Shown: positions 59,259 through 64,000 of the stretch, in pieces
Layout of the letters: each line of letters starts with the position of its first letter
How positions within the stretch are numbered: position 1 is the first letter of the stretch
DNA from: an uncultured Odoribacter sp.
GTDB lineage: Bacteria > Bacteroidota > Bacteroidia > Bacteroidales > Marinifilaceae
Assembly (NCBI GenBank): GCA_910589025.1
Contig: CAJURM010000013.1
Location: 16,216-80,215, forward strand
Direction: 5' to 3'
DNA length: 64,000 nt
Notes under the pieces: generated by a model
Databases searched by the model: none
Seen by the model: the letters and a program-made list of their open reading frames with translations, nothing else
Told to the model about the DNA's origin: nothing
Made by a program: the position numbers and the translations under genes

Positions 59259-60581
59259 ATGAACACGGCTTTTCAAAAAGTATATACAAAAATTACTCAG
59301 ATTACCAAAGCAACCTGCTCACTGAAAGCACAGGGCGTCGGAAACGATGAACTGGCTATCGTGGACGGACGGCTTGCACAGGTGGTGAAAATCTGGGGAG
59401 AAGACATAACTTTACAGGTATTTTCCGGTACGGAGGGAATCCCGACCAATGCCGAAGTGACATTTTTAGGAAAGGCTCCTACGCTGAAAGTGGGAGAGGA
59501 CTTGTGCGGGCGTTTTTTTAATGCCTTCGGTGACCCGATAGACGGAGGACCTGTGGTGGATGGTGAAGAACGGGAGATTGGAGGACCGTCGGTGAATCCG
59601 GTGAGACGTAAACAACCCTCGGAGTTGATAGCTACGGGGATTGCAGGCATTGACCTCAATAACACGCTGGTATCCGGTCAGAAAATACCGTTTTTTGCTG
59701 ATCCCGACCAGCCCTACAACCAGGTAATGGCCAATGTAGCTCTGCGGGCGCAGACTGACAGAATCATCCTGGGGGGAATGGGACTGACAAACGATGACTA
59801 TCTGTATTTTAAAAACTTGTTTGACAATGCCGGAGTACTTGACCGCATTGTCAGTTTTGTGAATACCACAGAAGCGCCGCCCGTAGAACGATTGCTTGTG
59901 CCCGATATGGCATTGACGGCTGCTGAATATTTTGCCGTAGACCGGAATGAAAAAGTATTGGTGCTGTTGACAGACATGACCCTGTATGCCGATGCCTTGA
60001 GTATTGTGTCCAACCGCATGGACCAGATACCCTCCAAAGACTCCATGCCCGGTTCTCTCTATTCCGATTTGGCAAAAATCTATGAAAAAGCGGTACAGTT
60101 CCCGGAAGGAGGTTCCATTACAATTATTGCCGTAACGACCTTGTCAGGAGGAGATATTACCCACGCAATTCCGGACAACACCGGTTATATTACGGAAGGA
60201 CAGTTGTTTCTACGCAAAGATACGGAAATTGGCAAAGTTATTGTTGACCCTTTCCGGAGTCTGTCGCGTTTGAAACAGTTGGTAATTGGTAAAAAGACCC
60301 GGAAAGACCATCCACAGGTGATGAATGCTGCTATCCGTCTGTATGCAGATGCCGCCAATGCTCGCACGAAACTGGAGAATGGATTCGATCTGACGGATTA
60401 TGACAGGCGGACACTGGAATTTGCAAAAGATTATTCAAACGAATTGTTGGCAATAGATGTAAACATCAGCATTACCCAGATGTTGGACATCGCTTGGGCA
60501 TTGTTCCGCAAATATTTCACAATTTCGGAATTGGGTATCAAACAGGAAATTGTCGAAGAATTCGGTGGGTATAAAGATTGA
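59259..60581 (+). CDS. V-type ATPase regulatory subunit B
   Basis: A 440-residue non-catalytic subunit. It lacks a proper P-loop (VSGQKIPFFADPDQPYN replaces it), as is normal for B. It keeps the B-family GGSITIIAVTTLSGGDITHA and PDNTGYITEGQLFL stretches. It follows subunit A by nine bases. Confidence 0.95.
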   Translation: MNTAFQKVYTKITQITKATCSLKAQGVGNDELAIVDGRLAQVVKIWGEDITLQVFSGTEGIPTNAEVTFLGKAPTLKVGEDLCGRFFNAFGDPIDGGPVVDGEEREIGGPSVNPVRRKQPSELIATGIAGIDLNNTLVSGQKIPFFADPDQPYNQVMANVALRAQTDRIILGGMGLTNDDYLYFKNLFDNAGVLDRIVSFVNTTEAPPVERLLVPDMALTAAEYFAVDRNEKVLVLLTDMTLYADALSIVSNRMDQIPSKDSMPGSLYSDLAKIYEKAVQFPEGGSITIIAVTTLSGGDITHAIPDNTGYITEGQLFLRKDTEIGKVIVDPFRSLSRLKQLVIGKKTRKDHPQVMNAAIRLYADAANARTKLENGFDLTDYDRRTLEFAKDYSNELLAIDVNISITQMLDIAWALFRKYFTISELGIKQEIVEEFGGYKD

Positions 60582-60584
60582 TAT

Positions 60585-61178
60585 ATGATAAAATTTCAAT
60601 ACAATAAAACCTCTTTACAGAATCTGGACAAGCAACTCAAAATGCGGGTAAGGGCCTTGCCGACCATAAAAAACAAAGAATCGGCCTTGCGCTCCGAAGT
60701 GAAAAAAGCAAAAGAAGTGGCGGATCAGTTTGATGACAAACTGGAGTATACCCTTCACTCCCTGCATGAAATGCTTCAGCTTTATGATGAATACCGTCCC
60801 GATATCCTGGTGGTAAAAGACGTTAGTATGTCGGTCAAGAAAATTGCGGGCGTGCGGACGCCTGTGTTGGATAACGTGGAGTATGAAATCCGGGATTTCA
60901 GCCTCTTTAATGCTCCGGCATGGTTTCTCGACGGGATACAATATGTGAAAGAGGTAGTTAATATCGCCATTGAGCGGGAATTTTACATGAGGAAAATGGA
61001 ATTGCTGGATCGGGCACGAAAAAAAACGACCCAGAAGGTGAACTTGTATGAAAAAGTACAGATTCCCGGATTCCAGGAAGCCATCCGGAAAATCAAACGC
61101 TTTCTGGAAGATGAGGAAAACCTTTCCAAATCGGCACAGAAAATTGTAAAAACCCGGAAAGAGGCGGAAACAGAATAA
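60585..61178 (+). CDS. V-type ATPase subunit D
   Basis: A 197-residue central rotor shaft. Two long coiled-coil helices flank a short middle domain: KTSLQNLDKQLKMRVRALPT and ERFYMRKMELL-like EREFYMRKMELLDRARKKT. It begins three bases after the subunit B stop. No gene for subunit F, its usual partner, is recognisable next to it. Confidence 0.92.
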   Translation: MIKFQYNKTSLQNLDKQLKMRVRALPTIKNKESALRSEVKKAKEVADQFDDKLEYTLHSLHEMLQLYDEYRPDILVVKDVSMSVKKIAGVRTPVLDNVEYEIRDFSLFNAPAWFLDGIQYVKEVVNIAIEREFYMRKMELLDRARKKTTQKVNLYEKVQIPGFQEAIRKIKRFLEDEENLSKSAQKIVKTRKEAETE

Positions 61179-61223
61179 CCGACACCGGACATGTTATCCG
61201 GATAGTCTGAAAAAAGAAAAACA

Positions 61224-63029
61224 ATGATAGTACCAATGGAAAAATTATCCCTGCTGATCTTCCACAAAGATTATCAGACATTTCTTGGAGCACTCCGGGA
61301 AAGGGGAGTGGTTCATGTCCATGAAAATAAGAAAAAAACGGCAGAAGACGAGCAGTTGAAACAAAAGCTGGTACTGATAAAACGCATAGGAGAAATGCTC
61401 CGCTTGTTGGGAAAACGGCAACAGGAAACAGAAAGCATCGTGCCGGAAGAAAAAGGAGCCGAATTGTTGCAGAGATTGGAAAACAGTTACAAGCGGCAGG
61501 AACAGATAGAACAGCAATTGACGGCCTTGAAAAAAGACGGTATTTTGTACGAACCTTGGGGAACATTTTCGAAAGAACGTATAGATGAACTGGGAAAAGC
61601 CGGATGGGAGATGCGTTTCTTTACCGTGCCCGACCGGAAATACATGCCGGAATGGGAGGAAAAATACAATGCATTTGTCATCAACCAGGAAAAAGGACAG
61701 AAGTATTTTGTGACCTTTATCCCGAAAGATACGGAGGTTTCTCTGGAGGCGGATGCTGTTGTATTTCCCCAGTTGACGGCAGAGGAAATACAAAAAGAAT
61801 CGGAAGAACTGAAGGCAGAGAAAGAACAACTGGAACATTATCTTAATCAGGTTGCGGCATCGGCAGTAACAGCTTTACGGGACTACCGCCTTGAGGTATA
61901 TGAAGATACGGACGAACTGAAAATAGAAGATGCTGCCCGGAAAGTGCTGGATGATAAAGTGATTGCCATTGAAGGGTGGGTACCGGAAAAACTCAGGCCG
62001 GAAATGGAACAATGGCTTTCTGACAAAGGTGTATATTACGGTTTTGAAAAACCGGAACTGACAGATAACCCACCGGTTCTGCTTAAAAACAATAAATTTG
62101 CCCGCTTATTTGAATTTATCGGGGAACTTTATTCCCTGCCTAATTACCGGGAGATAGATTTGACTCCGTTTTTTGCGCCGTTTTTTGTTCTGTTCTTTGG
62201 CTTCTGTTTGGGAGATGCTGGGTATGGCTTGTTGCTTTTGATAGGGATCAGTATTTATAAAATAAAAGCCAAACCGGCAATTCGTCCGATATTGTCTTTG
62301 GCACAGTGGTTGGGTGCATCTACTGTCGTTATGGGAATTGTCAGCGGAACCTTTTTTGGCATACAACTACTGGAAGTTCAGGTGCCCTGGGTGGTTAAAT
62401 TCCGCTCTTTGATGCTCGATTCCCAGCAACTGTTTAATCTGGCACTGATAATCGGCGGCGTACAGATAATCTTCGGTATGTTTCTCAAAGTTGCGAATTT
62501 ATGGAAACAATACGGATTTTCTGCTGCCCTGTCAACAATAGGATGGTTGATTTTGATATTGGGAGAAGGGGTCTGCTTCCTGCTTTCCACAAAGGGTTAT
62601 GACACCCGGATTGCAATGTATCTTGTCGGGGGAGTGGCAAGTGTATTTATCTTCTTGCTTAATAATCTGAAACGGAATGTATTCATCAATATCGGTGCCG
62701 GATTGTGGGATTCCTATAATATGGTAACCGGATTACTGGGTGATACGCTTTCTTATATCCGCCTCTTTGCTTTAGGTATTTCGAGTGCGGTGTTAGGATT
62801 GGTATTTAATGATCTGGCTATAAATATGAGTGGGGATATACCCGGGGTAAAGCAGTTAGTTATGTTGATTATACTGGTCTTCGGACACAGTGTGAATCTC
62901 TTTATGGCAGGACTGGGCTCCTTTGTGCATCCCATGCGCTTGACCTTCGTTGAATTTTATAAAAATGCCGGATTTGAAGGTGGAAGCAAGAAATACCAGC
63001 CTTTCCGCCGACGGAAAAGTGAAGTGTAA
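61224..63029 (+). CDS. V-type ATPase membrane subunit I (a)
   Basis: A 601-residue subunit with a soluble N-terminal arm (about 1-310, with coiled coils such as ESEELKAEKEQLEHYL) and a C-terminal membrane part of about seven TM helices. LGDTLSYIRLFALGISSAVL holds the conserved Arg that faces the rotor ring carboxylate. EIDLTPFFAPFFVLFFGFCL and GFEGGSKKYQPFRR are family marks. It forms the ion half-channels. Confidence 0.94.
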   Translation: MIVPMEKLSLLIFHKDYQTFLGALRERGVVHVHENKKKTAEDEQLKQKLVLIKRIGEMLRLLGKRQQETESIVPEEKGAELLQRLENSYKRQEQIEQQLTALKKDGILYEPWGTFSKERIDELGKAGWEMRFFTVPDRKYMPEWEEKYNAFVINQEKGQKYFVTFIPKDTEVSLEADAVVFPQLTAEEIQKESEELKAEKEQLEHYLNQVAASAVTALRDYRLEVYEDTDELKIEDAARKVLDDKVIAIEGWVPEKLRPEMEQWLSDKGVYYGFEKPELTDNPPVLLKNNKFARLFEFIGELYSLPNYREIDLTPFFAPFFVLFFGFCLGDAGYGLLLLIGISIYKIKAKPAIRPILSLAQWLGASTVVMGIVSGTFFGIQLLEVQVPWVVKFRSLMLDSQQLFNLALIIGGVQIIFGMFLKVANLWKQYGFSAALSTIGWLILILGEGVCFLLSTKGYDTRIAMYLVGGVASVFIFLLNNLKRNVFINIGAGLWDSYNMVTGLLGDTLSYIRLFALGISSAVLGLVFNDLAINMSGDIPGVKQLVMLIILVFGHSVNLFMAGLGSFVHPMRLTFVEFYKNAGFEGGSKKYQPFRRRKSEV

Positions 63030-63089
63030 GAATCAAAGAATAACAGAAAAATAAATTAATAATTAAAAACAATTTAAAATTAGAAGATT

Positions 63090-63536
63090 ATGGAACCAAT
63101 TATTTTAGCTTATATCGGAATAGGATTGATCCTGGGTTTGTCTGGCATAGGTAGTGCGTATGGTGTGACTATTGGAGGAAATGCCACCATCGGTGCATTG
63201 AAAAAAAATGACGAAGCATTCGGTAATTACATGGTATTGTGTGCACTTCCCGGTACACAAGGATTGTATGGTTTCTTAGGCTTTTTCTTATTGCAGGGAG
63301 TTTTGACTCCCGAAATCACTTGGTTGCAGGCTGCGGCTGTTTTAGGTGTAGGCTTGGGGTTGGGCTTCGTATGCCTCTTTTCTGCTATCCGTCAGGGACA
63401 GGTATGCGCCAATGGTATTATCGGCATCGGTTCCGGTTATGATGTTTTCGGAAAAACATTGATTCTGGCTGTATTTCCGGAATTGTATGCCATCGTAGCA
63501 GTTGCTGCAACCTTCATGATCAGTACCGCTATTTAA
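63090..63536 (+). CDS. V-type ATPase rotor-ring subunit K, sodium-type motif
   Basis: A 148-residue proteolipid with four TM helices, a fused duplication of the two-helix hairpin. The second hairpin has the ion-binding Glu131 (FPELYAIVA); the first has ALPGTQGLYGF instead. L53, T56, Q57, Q102 and E131 match the residues that hold Na+ in Enterococcus hirae NtpK (L61, T64, Q65, Q110, E139). This suggests a sodium-coupled enzyme; the motif comparison is from memory. It is the last gene of the operon; I see a T-run but no hairpin after it. Confidence 0.93.
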   Translation: MEPIILAYIGIGLILGLSGIGSAYGVTIGGNATIGALKKNDEAFGNYMVLCALPGTQGLYGFLGFFLLQGVLTPEITWLQAAAVLGVGLGLGFVCLFSAIRQGQVCANGIIGIGSGYDVFGKTLILAVFPELYAIVAVAATFMISTAI

Positions 63537-63632
63537 ATGCCCCCCCCTATGTTTTTTTAGTGTTTTTTATATTTGATTTATAGCGAATTGAGTATTTGGT
63601 CTAAATATTTTCAAAAAATATTATAAGAAAAT

Positions 63633-63665
63633 TTTGGATATTTGCAGATAGTTGTATTATCTTTG
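63633..63665 (+). promoter_or_regulatory. rRNA operon promoter P1
   Basis: TTTG, 21 bases, then TATCTTTG: full consensus. Confidence 0.7.
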
Positions 63666-63749
63666 CACCCGCTTTCAGGGCCTGGGAATGTATCCGGGTG
63701 TTACTTGAAAGAGTTCTTGTAAGAGGTTTGAAAAAAAGTTGGCAAAAGA

Positions 63750-63781
63750 TTTGGAGGGGAGTAAAATTTGATATACTTTTG
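63750..63781 (+). promoter_or_regulatory. rRNA operon promoter P2
   Basis: TTTG, 20 bases, then TACTTTTG: full consensus, 116 bases downstream of P1. P2 would start transcription about 155 bases before the mature 16S. Confidence 0.7.
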
Positions 63782-63943
63782 CCGTCACTTTCGCTTGAAG
63801 TTATTTGAAGCGGGGGTATCTTAAAACAGGATAGAATAAGTTCTTTAAAATATTGAAGTGACAAAACAGCAAGTGCGAGTCCTTAAACGAAAAAGGTCTA
63901 AGGAACAATAACTGGGCATAAGGAAGAAAATTTTAAAAGTTTT

Positions 63944-64000
63944 AATTACTATGAAGAGTTTGATCCTGGCTCAGGATGAACGCTAGCGACAGGCTTAACA
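63944..64000 (+). rRNA. rrs: 16S ribosomal RNA, 5' end only
   Basis: The universal bacterial 16S start AGAGTTTGATCCTGGCTCAG is present, followed by GATGAACGCTAGCGACAGGC, which is of Bacteroidales type. The exact mature 5' end is set by similarity to Bacteroides and may be off by a few bases. The window edge cuts the gene. Confidence 0.97.

Larger units (their letters stand above)
63537..63943 (+). other. rRNA operon promoter and leader region
   Basis: This 400-base stretch holds no gene. It carries a C-run and T-run just after subunit K, two consensus promoters, and a leader with a boxA-like AGTTCTTTAAAAT near 63839-63851, similar to the antitermination site of other rrn leaders. The short ORF opposite it has no sequence features of a real gene. 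Confidence 0.7.

Noticed and set aside
1..64000. CRISPR arrays, insertion sequences, prophage or integrase genes
   Set aside because: No regularly spaced direct repeats, transposase motifs, phage structural genes or att-like duplications at the two tRNA genes were seen.

Overview
The window is a 64 kb chromosomal segment of an anaerobic Bacteroidales bacterium. The evidence is a type IX secretion (T9SS) cassette, SprF/PorP and GldA-GldF-GldG families, paired OmpH/Skp chaperones behind bamA, a fused SecDF, no Shine-Dalgarno signals, promoters of the Bacteroidetes form TTTG-N19-21-TAnnTTTG, and a 16S rRNA 5' end typical of the order. The group C/B [FeFe]-hydrogenase-like pair and a V-type ATPase suggest a gut fermenter; an Odoribacter/Butyricimonas-like family is my guess from gene content and is not proven by the sequence.

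Layout. 0-5.5 kb (+): the 3' end of a large T9SS type B adhesin, a PorP/SprF protein and a TPR/PD40/SPOR protein, closed by a terminator. 5.5-13 kb (+): a four-helix bundle protein, nadK, a DUF6089 envelope protein, uppS, bamA, two skp/ompH paralogues and murI, together a cell-envelope biogenesis block. 13-19.3 kb (+): relA/spoT, a Fur regulator, purA and a cation/proton antiporter. 19.3-23.8 kb (-): a group C sensory-type [FeFe] hydrogenase with PAS domain, a SpoIIE-type PP2C phosphatase and a group B [FeFe] hydrogenase. This possible hydrogen- or redox-sensing relay is the most interesting part of the window. 23.9-30.8 kb (-): an LRR lipoprotein, secDF, mdh and a MATE transporter.

30.9-36.8 kb: ddl (+), tRNA-Arg (-), a DUF6913 gene with dapA (+), and gldA-gldF-gldG (-) converging on dapA. 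36.9-41.8 kb (-): a LacI regulator, a 7TM-HD phosphodiesterase (PgpH-like), fabD and folE. 41.9-43.4 kb (+): nfeD-floA membrane microdomain pair. 43.4-48.3 kb (-): rsmF-like methyltransferase, prmA, aspartokinase and lysA. 48.3-50.6 kb (+): murB, tRNA-Trp and an endonuclease/exonuclease/phosphatase-fold lipoprotein. 50.8-55.7 kb (-): a GH29 fucosidase, a beta-barrel protein, a DUF4136 lipoprotein and exbD/exbB.

55.8-63.5 kb (+): a V/A-type ATPase operon, E-DUF2764-A-B-D-I-K, whose K subunit carries the sodium-ligand residues known from Enterococcus NtpK. 63.5-64 kb: tandem rRNA promoters and the start of 16S rRNA, cut by the window edge.

Most of the window is core housekeeping and envelope function. 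I see no CRISPR array, insertion sequence, prophage or integrase. Promoter, start-site and family calls come from reading motifs by eye; no database search was run.
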